A stretch of DNA of 64,000 bases from Laburnicola sp. R22_1. Lineage: Eukaryota; Ascomycota; Dothideomycetes; Pleosporales; Didymosphaeriaceae. The first letter of the stretch is position 1. Each line of letters begins with the position of its first letter. Location of the stretch: positions 496,001-560,000 of the forward strand of contig JACONQ010000003.1 in the NCBI GenBank assembly GCA_014281115.1. The letters run 5' to 3'. The position numbers and the translations under genes are program-made. Shown here one piece after another: positions 46,095-57,098 of this stretch. The notes beneath the pieces were generated by a model. That model had not been told where the DNA came from. It did not search any database and saw only the letters and a program-made list of their open reading frames with translations.

Positions 46095-46781
46095 ATGGCT
46101 TCTCAGGCTGCTCTGAAGAAGCAGCAGGGTGAGAGTTTCTTCGCCCATCCCCAATCCAGCATGTTTTAACATGGAATAGACCTGCAAACCACATACGGAA
46201 ACTACAAGAGCACGCTGCAAACTATCGCCGCAAAGATTGGTGACATCGAACAAGAGACTGAGGAGCACAAGTAAGTCCGATTTTTCTGGATCGTTGCCTT
46301 CATTCCATAGTCTCCTGCATCATACACCGCTTTTCCCCTCGAGTCATCTTTGCAGCAACTGGCCCTAGGGATGCCGGGTTCGCATCCCAGCCTATTCACC
46401 GCCCCCGATCTCTGGACTTGTATGCATACTCATTCTCTGTAGACTTGTGTTGGAGACCCTGGAGCCGCTACCAGGCGATCGCAAATGCTTCCGCATGATC
46501 AACGGTGTCCTGACCGAGCGGACGGTCAAGGAAGTAGTGCCCATTCTCAAGACAAACTCGGATGGCTTGAAGAAGGCACTAGAGGAGCTTGTCAAACAGT
46601 ACAAGTCAAAACAAGAGGAGATGGAGAAGTGGAAGGTATGTCTTCTTTTGGATTGCCTAGCAGACGTCAGCTGCGTCCGATGGAAGCTCGGACGAACGTC
46701 AGCTTCCAGTTCAACCGCCATGCTGACCGCGTCACCTGACAGAAGAAGAATAACGTCCAAGTCGTTCAACAGCCCCAGTAG
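46095..46781 (+). CDS. GIM4: Prefoldin subunit 2 (Gim4)
   Basis: Four exons, 46095..46128, 46180..46270, 46443..46635 and 46743..46781, give 118 aa. It starts MASQAALKKQQ, then DLQTTYGNYKSTLQTIAAKI, the beta-hairpin turn LETLEPLPGDRKCFRMINGV with LTERTVKEVVP, the second helix LKKALEELVKQYKSKQEEME, and a short KKNNVQVVQQPQ tail. Prefoldin is the cytosolic hexamer that hands unfolded actin and tubulin to the CCT chaperonin. Intron 2 (172 nt) holds a perfect 7-bp stem, 7-nt loop inverted repeat at 46368-46388. The last exon has 39 coding bases, with acceptor ACAG. Confidence 0.93.
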
Positions 46782-48838
46782 CTACGGTAGTGGAACATGC
46801 TCACCGGTGCACATGCACGCAGCCCGTGACAGGTGCGGTTGGCCACGGCATGCAAATGGAGAAGAGTTTGTCATGATAGCAAAGAATCATGCAGCTAGAG
46901 AATGATTTATTCAGAAGGACCTCAATTGCAAGTTTTGCACCGACAGCCCACGCCGAAAGCGTCGAATCATGTATACTAGATGCAGAAGACTTGGTTTAGT
47001 GTGAGATGGCAGGTTAACTTAGTTTGCCCTGGCTGATAAGCCCTGCATGCTTTGTTCTTCGGGCACGAGGTTGAAAGTGGCAGCTTTAGAGTTAGTGAGA
47101 ACACTCCACAATTTAGGCCGTAGAAAGCGGCACAACGTGGTCCGCTGCATCCACGTCTCCTCTGACCTCGAGCACTACGCAACTGAACAGTGAAGCACCA
47201 AGATACATGTCCGCACCCATGCTTGCCAAACCGTTGGGACTCGACAGGGCTGAGGCGGGATGGTTGATGGATGGCTGCTGCGCGATGTGTTGGCCTTCAG
47301 GCCAAGTCAGATCGACGCTTTGCGCTGCATCGTCGACCCGTCAATGTGGGCAGGCGGTCTATAGGGTACCTTGACAATAAGGACTCCAGGGCTGCAGCCT
47401 CGGGCAGCAGACGAGGCGTCGGTGAGTGGGGCAGGCCAACGTCATCTCCAATGCGAGGTATTTCTGCAGTCTGACGGAGGCAGTCGTTGAGAGGACAGAT
47501 GCTTGACGACAGCTTCTTTTCTTAGTAGTCTACGACCACGTAGGTGTGTGCTTGCAGGTGGCCCGGGGTTAGGCTCCATGCTGGCCGCCAGCGCAGCGTC
47601 AAGGCTCGAATCTGCAGTGACAGCGAACCATGGTCGGCTGTGCGCGACCGACCCGTGGCGGCTTGGGCTGGCGGCACGGCCTGTACGGGAGGAGATGTTG
47701 CAAGCTTGGAAGATGACGGCTGGCGAGACAAAGTGCTGGAGCAGAGCAGGAACCAAGTCCCATGCAGTAGTGAGATGGGCTGGCGACGTTGAGATGGCTG
47801 GCACAAGCGACCCAGTAGGAGAAAAACACCGGTGAGCAAGCGTGCTGGTAGGGCAGTCGAACGAGGCGGCTCGCCATCACCCGCATGTGCATGATCCACG
47901 GATGGAGGAGCTTGGGAGCCGGTCAGGTGAATGTCGAGGGGGAGGGGCCACTGGCGAGGGCCGGCGGGGGCCCGCAGCGGGAGAGCAGGAGCAGCGTTGG
48001 GTGTGGACAAGCTTCCGCGACTTATGAGTGGGCCTGCCAGCACCATTTTCGCACGCCCTCGAGCAAAACGTCCGGCTTCGATTCGCGCTTGACGGCGATT
48101 TTACACCGCCAGTCCTCTCCGACTGGCTGCCCGCCGGCCCCCCACACGCCCTGCACCGCACACGTCGCGCACGCGTCCAAGCTTGCTGCGCTGCGCATCC
48201 TGGTGAGCCGCCCGCTAGGCTAGTGCCGTGTCGCTTGCTGGTGAATGCGCCGACACTGCGACGACGACGACAAGTCCAACACGCAGGAACGCCGCTCACT
48301 CTCTGCAGACTGCCAGCACGCGCCCACCCCCGTCCCCAAGCTGCGGTCGCTACCTGCCAACGCTCCCGACGCTCCCTCTGCCACGGCCCGCAGTGCCAGC
48401 AGCCCGCTCGCGCCAGGCGCCCGCACGCAAGCCAGGTCGTACATGGTCCGCTGTGATAGCTGCCACACTGCCGTTGCCGTTGCCCACTGTACACAGAGGC
48501 CCCTCCTGTCACCTGTGTAAAGCCCCTCCCCCTCCCCCTTCCCCTTCCCCCACTGCGCCTGCCCAATGCAGACGCAACCGTCGAGGACCGCGGCCGGCGC
48601 CTCCCTCTGCGCCCACAGCTGCACCTGCAACCGCACCCCCCTTGCGCCTGCCCCTCCCTCCCCCCTCGCCCCGCGCCTTCCTGGGCATGCATGCCGCTAA
48701 CCGCATCCTCGTCAGACTCGGCGTCGCGTCGTACCCGCGCCCTCTCGCTGGTCCTTCCAGTGACGTGGACGCCAGCGGATAACCAGCGCACAGCTGCCTC
48801 TGCAACACCAGCTAGGCCCTGCAGCCGGCCGATTAAAC
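46782..48838. other. 2-kb GC-rich stretch upstream of HAP3
   Basis: No convincing gene on either strand. Long ORFs on both strands overlap one another from 47440 to 48800 (the longest 304 codons on the minus strand) and are Arg/Ala/Gly- or Pro/Ser-rich, which is what high-GC non-coding sequence produces. A pyrimidine tract of C and T runs spans 48523-48551. It may be the promoter and long 5' leader of HAP3. Confidence 0.5.
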
Positions 48839-49879
48839 ATGTCGTCCACCCCGCCTAAGAACGAGGGCGTGGAACCAGCACCGCAGTCGCCTGACGATTC
48901 GGAGCCGCATATGGACAGAGAAGCTCAGGACACACAAGCGCAGGGACTCGGGTACGAGTTTGAAGTCAAGGAACAGGACCGATGGCTTCCAATCGCCAAC
49001 GGTGCGTCTATTTCACTTGCTCCCCTCTGCCCTCTGATTTGCGCGCCGTTTCGCTCCCATCTGCACGTCGACGGATTGCTCCCATCTGCCGCTGCTGGAT
49101 GCCCGCATACTCGTCAATCGCGCCTGCGTCGTCTCGCTGCCGAATCACGCCCTGTGTGCCAGCAACCGCCCTGCAGCAGCCGCCGCCATGTCGTCCGCTT
49201 CCCCACAGTCGAGCACCTCGCCGCCACAGACGACGCCCAAGTCCGCAAGCTCTGCCGCTGCATCTGATGCTAACATACGTAATTTTGCTCCAGTCGCCCG
49301 CATCATGAAGATGGCCCTGCCCGAAAACGCAAAAATCGCAAAGGAAGCCAAGGAATGCATGCAGGAATGTGTCAGCGAATTCATCTCCTTCATAACGAGC
49401 GAGGGTGAGTCCCAGCATCCATGAGCACCCCTCAACCCCGCCCGCTAACGCTGCCCGCCAGCCTCCGAAAAGTGCCAGCAGGAGAAGCGCAAGACGGTCA
49501 ACGGCGAGGACATCCTGTTTGCCATGACCTCGCTTGGCTTCGAAAACTACTCGGAAGCCCTCAAGATCTACCTTTCCCGCTATCGCGAGGTAAGCTGCAA
49601 GTCTCTTCTTCGTCCCCTGTCTTCTCTTTTGTTGCCGTATTTTGGCGAAGACGTTTATCTGAACTCTTTGTTGATTGGTTCCTCGAGACCCTCGTCGCAA
49701 ATCAGAACAAGCCAAATTCTGCAAACCAGTTCAATGCAGGGGTCGCTGCAGGTGCCAATTCCACAGCAGAGAATGCCCAACACCAGAACGTTCTGAGCAG
49801 CGATGCCGACATGGCCGACGCCGACAACACCGCCTTCGGCTACACCGTCCACAACGAAAACGGCGCCACCGAGTATTAA
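48839..49879 (+). CDS. HAP3: CCAAT-binding factor subunit HAP3/HapC (NF-YB)
   Basis: Four exons, 48839..49001, 49294..49404, 49462..49589 and 49706..49879, give 191 aa. It starts [20 protein letters not shown]. The histone-fold block is complete across the splices: [60 protein letters not shown] and [20 protein letters not shown] with [13 protein letters not shown] pairs with NF-YC, recruits NF-YA and binds CCAAT in nuclei; in fungi it regulates respiration, iron and redox genes. The Cys residues in the fold are those linked to redox control in Aspergillus HapC (known for the family). The start of exon 4 is uncertain (49706 chosen). Intron 1 is long at 292 nt. Confidence 0.93.
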
Positions 49880-50574
49880 ACGCCGCGTCGCAAGGAAGAG
49901 GCCAGATCGAAAGCTGCAGATCGTCGAATCGGCATCTGTGTCTGACCTTTGAACGGCATCTTGGTCACCGGAAGCGGAGAAGACTGCGCGAGTAACGGAT
50001 CGTGTATTGTTGCATCTGATTGTACGATTGGTTTGGCGGTTCCACATATCTATCTCTTTGGTTTGGCCGAATGTGGGCAGACCCACTATTTCCAGAACAT
50101 TTGTGACTATTTCCACATGGAAGGGGCTGACCCTCGCTCTGTGATGGAAGGTCAAGCAATGCCACACGCCTGTTCAACCTCCTGAAAGCTTCGTTGGACT
50201 AGATCTTTTTATTGCTCACGCAATTGCCAGTAGTATATTAATCACTCTTTTAGACAGCAGCTAGCAGCCTGGATATCTAAGTGCTCCTGCCAAAGACGGC
50301 ACGCCAGGAACCTTGGAAGCCTACCGCCCACGTGTCGAGTACATGCAGTGTGCGGGCACGTACCGATGTAAATGCACTCTCCCCTTAGACGTGCTGTCAT
50401 TGTGATGATTAGAAGCCTGATTTGTGCACAGCATGGACAGCGCTTCTGGCACGTTTCGCTTGGGTGCACGAGCTGCAGGGGTGACGTACCATCCGGATGT
50501 CTGCTGTTGATGTCTAACTTACAAAGTAGCTATAAACACATACAGAGACGCATTCGCACGTGCGCCTATCCTTT
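49880..50574. other. Convergent 3' region
   Basis: About 700 bases between HAP3 and PFA4 ends; no features recognised. Confidence 0.45.
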
Positions 50575-52113
50575 TCAACGCTTGTTCGCCGACCCTGATG
50601 CGGACTTCTTGCGTGCCAACAACTCGCCCAATGGCACATCATCATCTTCCTGCTCATCATAAAACTCAACCTCCTCGTCGACCCCGAAATCCTTCAAGCG
50701 CTCGCCCTCCGAGTTCCGCCAGCCCTCCTCCCCACTGTGACTCCCAGTCCCATCTCCCTCTCCCCCCTCGAGCTCATCATCTTCACTGAGCTCTGCATCG
50801 CTCAAACCAGCCCAGTAATCCTTATCTTTTGCTATTGCAGCCTCAACACGCTGGACGAAAGGTTTGCGGCGGCGGACTGCGTCGGCGACTTGGCGCTCAC
50901 GGAAGGCGGCGGCGGCCTCTTGGGGTGACAGGTTGGATTCAGAGTATGTGAAGGCTGTGGATATGACGTTGGTGGCAGGGTGCGGGCGCCGGTAGGAGCG
51001 GTCTGGGTCCGGCGGGGGCCAGGAAAGGGAGGGGTCTTCGAACCCGTTTGTGGGGAAGGAAAGGGCTGTTGACATGGAGGGAGTTGGGGCGAGGGGGTTG
51101 AACCATGATAGGGGCTGCGGGTATTAGCTTGTGTGAGATGGGTGCGGAGGTTGTGGAGTCTTGGATAGAAGAAGACGCGGCACATACGTTTCCAGTCCCC
51201 ATGCCTTGCTTGATATTTGCCCAAATCCCGACGTCGTATGGGAACTCTTGCTTCTGAATCGGCACTCTGCTTCCGTCTGGTCCTTGAAGCCACCCCCCAA
51301 AATGGCGTGCGCGTCTTAACAGCGTTTTGTGCCTTTCGATCTCCCAGCCCTCGATGGTTGTGGTGTTCACAACGAGGCACCATATGTTCCTGATCAACAA
51401 TACAAATAGGGCGAACAAGGTTATGGTGTTGATCACCAGAGTGGCGAAGAGGTGAGCTACTAGAAAGGGGCTCGGGCCGAGGTAGGCAGGCATGTTGCGG
51501 TTATCCCAGAGGTAGGAGATGCGAATCCATAGAAAGTATTGTAGGAGGGACAGGCCGCATGAGGTATACATGAGGAAACGAAGAAAATGGGGAAATGTAG
51601 TGTGGGAGACGCAGTTGGCGGTCCAAGGGCAGTGGTGGTCCATTTTAGGGATGCACCTGTGATGATGTTAGCCCACAGTCCACAGAATTACTAAAAAGGC
51701 AGTTACGGCAACATAGACCCTCATATAGCAAGGCTCCAGAGTTGATGCTCCAATACTAGGACCGGAAAAAAATTATACCTTTTGCACTCCTTACAGTGGT
51801 GAGCCCTCGGCGGCTTCGCAGCATCGCATTTCCGGCACCATTTTGTCCGCTTCGACCCTTCACCACTCTTCTCGATCCTTGTCTCGTTCTCTTTCTCCTC
51901 ATACTTCCCATTAGTCTTAGGAATCCTCCCAGGATCCACAAACACCGACTTCGTATACGTGATGAAGATCAATACAAGCAGCACGTTACTAACAATGAGC
52001 TCGTTCTTCGTTAGAGGGGCCGGATCAAGCAGATAGAATAGGACCTGTGACGGGTACCCAAGGAAGAATATTAGAAGATAGACGCCAGGCACCGCGACTT
52101 GGTTGAGTTCCAT
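50575..52113 (-). CDS. PFA4: Palmitoyltransferase Pfa4 (DHHC family)
   Basis: Three exons, 52113..51779, 51656..51188 and 51114..50575, give 447 aa. It starts MELNQVAVPGVYLLIFFLGY, with two N-terminal membrane segments (VSNVLLVLIFITYTKSVF). The Cys-rich domain runs over the first splice: WCRKCDAAKPPRAHHCKECK, RCIPKMDHHCPWTANCV with the catalytic DHHC. Two further membrane segments follow (LFATLVINTITLFALFVLLI), then the TTxE-like TTTIEGWEIERH and a long acidic tail (LSEDDELEGGEGDG). Pfa4 is the ER enzyme that palmitoylates chitin synthase Chs3 in yeast. Both junctions are in phase and restore conserved residues. Confidence 0.94.
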
Positions 52114-53622
52114 TGCAAATTCGGTTGAGGAGTGTGATGGGACAAAGTGTGGGTACCTTCGCGTGACCAGCGCCTACCCGTCACATGAGCAACAGGCCTC
52201 CAACGGGAGAATGGACATGGCAGAAGGATAACTCAACCACAACGTACAATATTGGTTCTAAAAAAGATTCTATAAGCATGTATATCTCTACATCCATACG
52301 GCATGTACAAACAAACCAACAATACGCTATAATGCAACTGTGTTGCTCTTAAGCCATTCGTCGCGATCTGCCAAGACTCTAACTCGGTAGCGCTAGCGCT
52401 CGGACCATAGTCTCGTGTGACATCGGACGGTCTTCTGGTTTATTACAGGAAGAGCCAGCAGCACAATAGTGTCGACCGAGACCCAGCGATACGAGATGGG
52501 TATTCAGAAGGCGCCCAAATATTCGCCAGCACAGCGGGACTGCAAAATCTAATGCCTGGGCTTTCGTTGCAGCACACACTTCGAGACTGGCATGAGATGC
52601 GTTACTGAAGGGGGCCCGCGGGCTTTGGAGTCTTCACGATGCTGAGTTAAGGGATTTGCGTTGGCTGATGCGGAGTGGACAATGTGGAGTGCGTACAATC
52701 CATGTCCCGTAATGGAACTTTGCTGACCACAAGTAGAGGTATAAACCCTCGATTATGTCCGCATCCCTCCATCACCTTAGTAGTGGCCCATTTAGAGACC
52801 CAGAGAGACCGATCGAACACACACCAACGCCTTATTATACTCTCTTCCTTTACGCCTCGCCTACCTAGGTACTTCGGCAACAGTGCAGCATGAACCAAGG
52901 AGACAAAGAGCGGCTCCCCAAGCCATTTAATACTAGAGGGCGTATTTATGGCTATGTCTGGAATCTCGGCGGCACAATAAGGAAGATATACACAGGCTGA
53001 ATGCGACAATTCTTCCCCATCGGTGAAGGGCAGGTGGTTCTGGATCGGGTGGAAACGCAAGCGGGCGCTCACTTCATAGGCATATCTCAGCTACAGTGGT
53101 GTCCGCAACATCCGCTACTATATGTATTAGCGGGAGGGGTGGAATAGGTGGCGGGGTAGGCGTATTTGGCGAGTGGGTGAGAGCGCAGAAAAATACATTG
53201 AAGACGGCCTTTTAAATAAAGATAGCCCAGCTGTAAAAAGACTTTGCGCACAAACAACATTACGCACAAGTTTAAGAGTCTAGCAACACTTATTCGTATC
53301 TTCCCTTGCCGCGCAAGAGCCTCTAGGACTGGCAACATGACAGGCCGCACCCAGTGCCCTAATGTGTATATGCAATGCAGCAGGACAAAAATGTAGGTTG
53401 GTGCGTCGTCCAGTTATTTGGAAAGGTAGTTAACAACGTTAGGTGGCTCCTTCCTAACCCGTACCCATCCATGCACAACTACTACTACCGCACACGCCGC
53501 CTACCCATCTATGCACCATGCACAACTTCCACCACCGCACACGTCGCCAAAAAAAGGGGCCTTAATTTTTCATTTGAAAAAAAAAGCAAAAGAAACGGAG
53601 CCAGACTGCTCCGCCCAGAAAC
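52114..53622. other. Gene-poor region, no supported gene
   Basis: About 1.5 kb upstream of PFA4. Short ORFs only, none convincing. Between about 53468 and 53543 there is a small imperfect duplication (CCATCCATGCACAACT.../CCATCTATGCACCATG..., each followed by ACCGCACACG). An A-rich run lies at 53576-53592. Confidence 0.5.
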
Positions 53623-53888
53623 CGAACACTAGCCCTCAGGTTGACCCGGAAAGAGATGGTTAACCTATTGGCTAATTGCAGGTAGTCAGACTCCCTGCAA
53701 CTACAACCTAGGCCATCTCCGCGGTTCAAGCTGAGTGCTTGTGTTTGATTTGCTGTGGGTTCGAACACAAGCCCTCAGGTTGACCCGGAAAGAGATGGTT
53801 AACCTATTAGCTAATTGCAGGTAGTCAGACTCCCTGCAACTACAGCCTAGGCCATCTCCGCGGTTCAAGCTGAGTGCTTGTGTTTGAT
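53623..53888. repeat. Two direct copies of a 127-bp repeat
   Basis: Copy 1 spans 53623-53749 and copy 2 spans 53762-53888, offset 139 bp, with a 12-base spacer. I count only about three mismatches; two of them are G/A differences (TTGGCTAA/TTAGCTAA, CAACC/CAGCC). Each copy carries a 21-bp near-palindrome (GCAGGTAGTCAGACTCCCTGC at 53678 and 53817). No ORF crosses both. Confidence 0.85.
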
Positions 53889-54518
53889 GGAGGAAAGTCT
53901 CAATTGTTTAATTGATATAGCAGACGTAGACGCAGATAGAGAGGCGCGCGGGCAGTGTGGTGGTGCCAAGACCGCGCTGGCTGCCTTCAACTTTTCACCA
54001 CCGGCGACGCTGCGTCATGCCTCAGCCTAGGTGCCTCGCCAATCTGGCGACCTCCGCAGCATAACCATGAGCCTGCTGCACGGGTTGCCGTCACGGAGCC
54101 CAGCCCATCTCGCAGCATTGTGTATCGACAACGGCGACACCCTACCCTCAGCATCGACGACTTGCTTGCGACAGGTACCTGCTATTGCCGCCCACGCCGC
54201 CCGGAAGTTTGTTCCATCGATATTCCTCAACCCGCGATATGTCCGGTTTGCCCGCGCGCTTGCTTGAGACCCCCGATAGCCATGGACGGAGCTGTAAAGA
54301 CGACGGCGAGAAGACCGCTCAGCGGTTCAGGATGTGAGCAGGCGGTACCTGGGGACGATAAGCATACCGCGTCCCTGTGTAAGAGATATCCTTCTGAGCC
54401 ATAGCAGCGGTGATGCTCAGCAACGCGGCCTCGTTAGCTCCTACCGACAGCACTTGGACGGGTATCAGTCACACCCGCCGCCAAAGCAGGAAAGCCGGAG
54501 ACGAGCCCGAGGAGGCAT

Positions 54519-54854
54519 ATGTCACCCATTCTCGCGGGCAGAAACGCTGAACCCACAAAAGAAGCACAACGCGACCTCGAACAGGCACGTCGTAAACGTG
54601 GATTGGCGAGTCACATCAGCCCGAGGAGACAAGAGCGGTTGTGGGCCTCGCTCCAGGCCGTGTCGGATAGCGAGTTCGGCATCTCGAACGACTTCTCGGC
54701 GCCAAAGCCACCGTCAACTACGCCAACAGCCCCTGAAGCCGTCGAGGACGAGTGGGGAGAGCGGTGCCGAGTGGCAATCCGACGCCGTCGACCGTGGCCA
54801 TCGTCTACAAGAGAAGCGGGAGAGCAAACCAAGCGCTCAAACGGCATGTCCTGA
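54519..54854 (+). CDS. Doubtful ORF, 111 aa, basic and helical
   Basis: ATG at 54519, stop at 54852-54854. The product (MSPILAGRNAEPTKEAQRDL, then RRQERLWASLQAVSDSEFGI and DEWGERCRVAIRRRR) looks more protein-like than the competing 187-codon frame (54334-54897) that overlaps it. There are no splice signals, domains or neighbours to support it. It could be an orphan gene, or a remnant in a decayed repeat region. Treat as low confidence. Confidence 0.25.
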   Translation: MSPILAGRNAEPTKEAQRDLEQARRKRGLASHISPRRQERLWASLQAVSDSEFGISNDFSAPKPPSTTPTAPEAVEDEWGERCRVAIRRRRPWPSSTREAGEQTKRSNGMS

Positions 54855-54897
54855 ATTTAGGAAAGAGGACAGTTCGGGAGTTCAGTTCGGCGGGTGA

Positions 54898-55952
54898 TCA
54901 AGTTCCGCGGAACTCACAAGACCAACGGATACGAAACCGAAGAATGCGCAAGGCCTTTTAACAGCCTTGGTGGAGGTTGTTGACCGAGATTGCTTGATCG
55001 GAACAAGTTCCTCGAAGGCCCTGTCGCCCTGGCTTGTGTGTTTTGGTCGAGCCAGCTGCGGAACCGCGCCTGCTGTTTCCATATCGCCCTGCCCGCGATA
55101 TATCGAGCGACTCGGTTGTGGAGGGCTGAAGTCAGAAAACTACTACGGTGAGCATAAGGTACTCGGTCCTTCGAAAACCCTGGGTGCTGTGAGTTTGGCG
55201 TTCCGATCGAGCTAGCTGCCGGACCGCGCCTGCTGCTTCACCCTGCTCTCGAAGCACTGAGCGACTAGGTTGTCGTGGGCGGAGATTGGAGATCGCTACG
55301 GTGAGCGTGAGGTGCTCGATCTCGGGGACGACGACATCGTAGTCTTCTAGTCGCGTCGCAGGAGTAGGATGTCCAGCATCTACAGGCAAAGTAAGAGGGC
55401 ACAAGAGCGCTCGCTGGGGAGAAGGAAGAGCAGGAGGAGGTATCGTAGGTGAGGGGCACAAGAGCGCGGGTAAGATTACGAGCAGGAAGATAAACAATGT
55501 GCCGGTGCCAAGGTGAAGGCGAGGAAGGAGCGGCCAAAACGGGCACTTGGGGCCGTATTTACGGGGGTAAGTGGGGGCGGAGTGAACGCACGTGCGCACG
55601 TGAGCCTCCCACCCGACAATAGCCGATTTCGATCAATTGGATCTTATTGTTCTACATAGTCAACACACCTGAATAGCCTTCTAAGGCAAAACCCAAACAC
55701 GCCGTTCTATACCCGACATGAGGTACCACAGGCGGTATAGGGAAGCTTCTTCGGCACCAAACCCTATACCAACAGCCCGTGATACCATGTCATCGGATCA
55801 ATTCCATCTCAGCGCGTCAAATCCTCCATTAGCCTCCATCATCCCAATCCACGTCCATACCCATCCCAAGCATCATCCCCCTTACCCCGTCTTCCTCTCC
55901 AATCAATCAGCCAGCTCTAAAAAGATATAAGCAACCCATGTACAGACAAGAC
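54898..55952. other. Region with a diverged direct duplication
   Basis: Segments 55044-55167 and 55204-55322 are diverged direct repeats sharing CGCGCCTGCTG, GAGCGACT.GGTTGT and CTACGGTGAGC in the same order. No gene is supported; a minus-strand ORF (55132-55599) spans part of it but has no motifs. Confidence 0.5.
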
Positions 55953-56117
55953 CTAAGCCAACATACCGAACATGTGCGAGACGGTCGCACAAGCGCCAGT
56001 GGAGCCCCAAGCGAAGTTAATAGCGCACGCGCGCTGGCACTCATCGTACAGGTCTTGGCTGAAGACTGCGACGACAAGAAGTGCCATGCCAAGCTTTTTG
56101 GGTGTGAAGAAGGCCAT
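55953..56117 (-). CDS. Possible small secreted cysteine-containing peptide, 54 aa
   Basis: ATG at 56117, stop at 55955..55953. It starts MAFFTPKKLGMALLVVAVFS, a short charged start plus hydrophobic core resembling a signal peptide, then QDLYDECQRACAINFAWGST and GACATVSHMFGMLA. Cysteines are at 27, 31 and 43. An alternative splice (donor GTATGT within the last codons, acceptor TTTTTAG 50 nt later) would replace the last residues with ELAD. A 5' leader intron (GTAAGT near 56180) is also plausible. It is short and unrecognised, but the signal-like start and the gene-poor, repeat-bearing surroundings fit a secreted peptide or effector-like gene. Speculative. Confidence 0.35.
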   Translation of the reverse strand: MAFFTPKKLGMALLVVAVFSQDLYDECQRACAINFAWGSTGACATVSHMFGMLA

Positions 56118-57098
56118 TTTGCAAGTTCTTTTGGGGGGAGTTAGCTGGATGATAGATGGAAATGGAAGAGGTAATAGACTTACTGGAAGTGTTATTTTAT
56201 GTGTGTGGGAATAGGAAGTACCTAAGGTCAGAGTGCGGTTGCGCTTGCGAGTGTAGTTGCCAGTGTGGTACTGAGATACGGTTGGGGTAGGAGGCGTTTA
56301 TATATGGCTCCTGGCTTGCTTGTCTAAGACAGAGTTTGTGTCTTGGATGGTGGTGACTGTGCAGGCAAATAAGGTGTGACTTGATGAGACAACGGATAAA
56401 CATGTCACGAGATGGCTGACAAGGGAATTCTTGCGCTTCTGAGACAGCAAATATGGGAATTGGCAAGTAAGGCTACGAGTAAAGGGAGTTTTGAGAGGGC
56501 GTGAGTTTACTGGAGAGGATGAGGGCTGAAGAGAGGTATTGGGAAGGGGCTTGCTGAAGGCATATTCACAGACGTTGGGCAGGAATTGATACAAGTATTA
56601 CCGAGGCAAATTACTACTTATAACAGGGATAAGAAATCGGATAGGATGCTGCAAATAGTGAGTAGCAGGAGCATAATATAATCGCCGCACACCTTTCGGG
56701 TCACGAGGGAGTAGCATGTTACATGATTAAAATCTACGTAGGGTAGGGCGGCATCTTTCGCCTCAGATTGAGTGAGTAGCATAATACGTCATAAAATAAG
56801 ACACGTATTGACTCATTATTCTCGCATGGTCGAGTAGTATAAACATTCGTCTTTTTTTTTTGTCATCACCTTTTTACGCCTTTTTTGATTACTAAGCAGG
56901 GGGCTCTGCTTTTTTTGTCATGTTATTTGAGATGAAAGCCTTTGTCGTCCTACCCCTAGGTAGATAAAATAACGCCACACATAAACATTCGCTATGCTTC
57001 CAACAGTTATTAGCCGACGCGGGATACAGACCGTCATACGAGAGTAATTTCATGATTGTATCTATTTCAGCAGATGAGCTACGTTGTATTCTCTTCCT
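56118..57098. other. AT-leaning intergenic region
   Basis: About 980 bases with poly-T runs (56855-56890, 56910) and no ORF of note. Possible promoter of the small peptide gene at its left end. Confidence 0.45.

Noticed and set aside
46361..46390. Possible tRNA T-arm in the prefoldin intron
   Set aside because: The loop is CGGGTTC, not TTCRANY, and the other arms are absent; reported only as a hairpin.
47877..48791. 304-codon minus-strand ORF
   Set aside because: High GC keeps several overlapping frames open on both strands here; Arg/Gly/Ala content has no motifs or splice logic.
53740..53770. GGGTTCGAACAC resembling a tRNA T-arm
   Set aside because: No five-pair T-stem and no cloverleaf can be drawn; kept only as a note on the 127-bp repeat.
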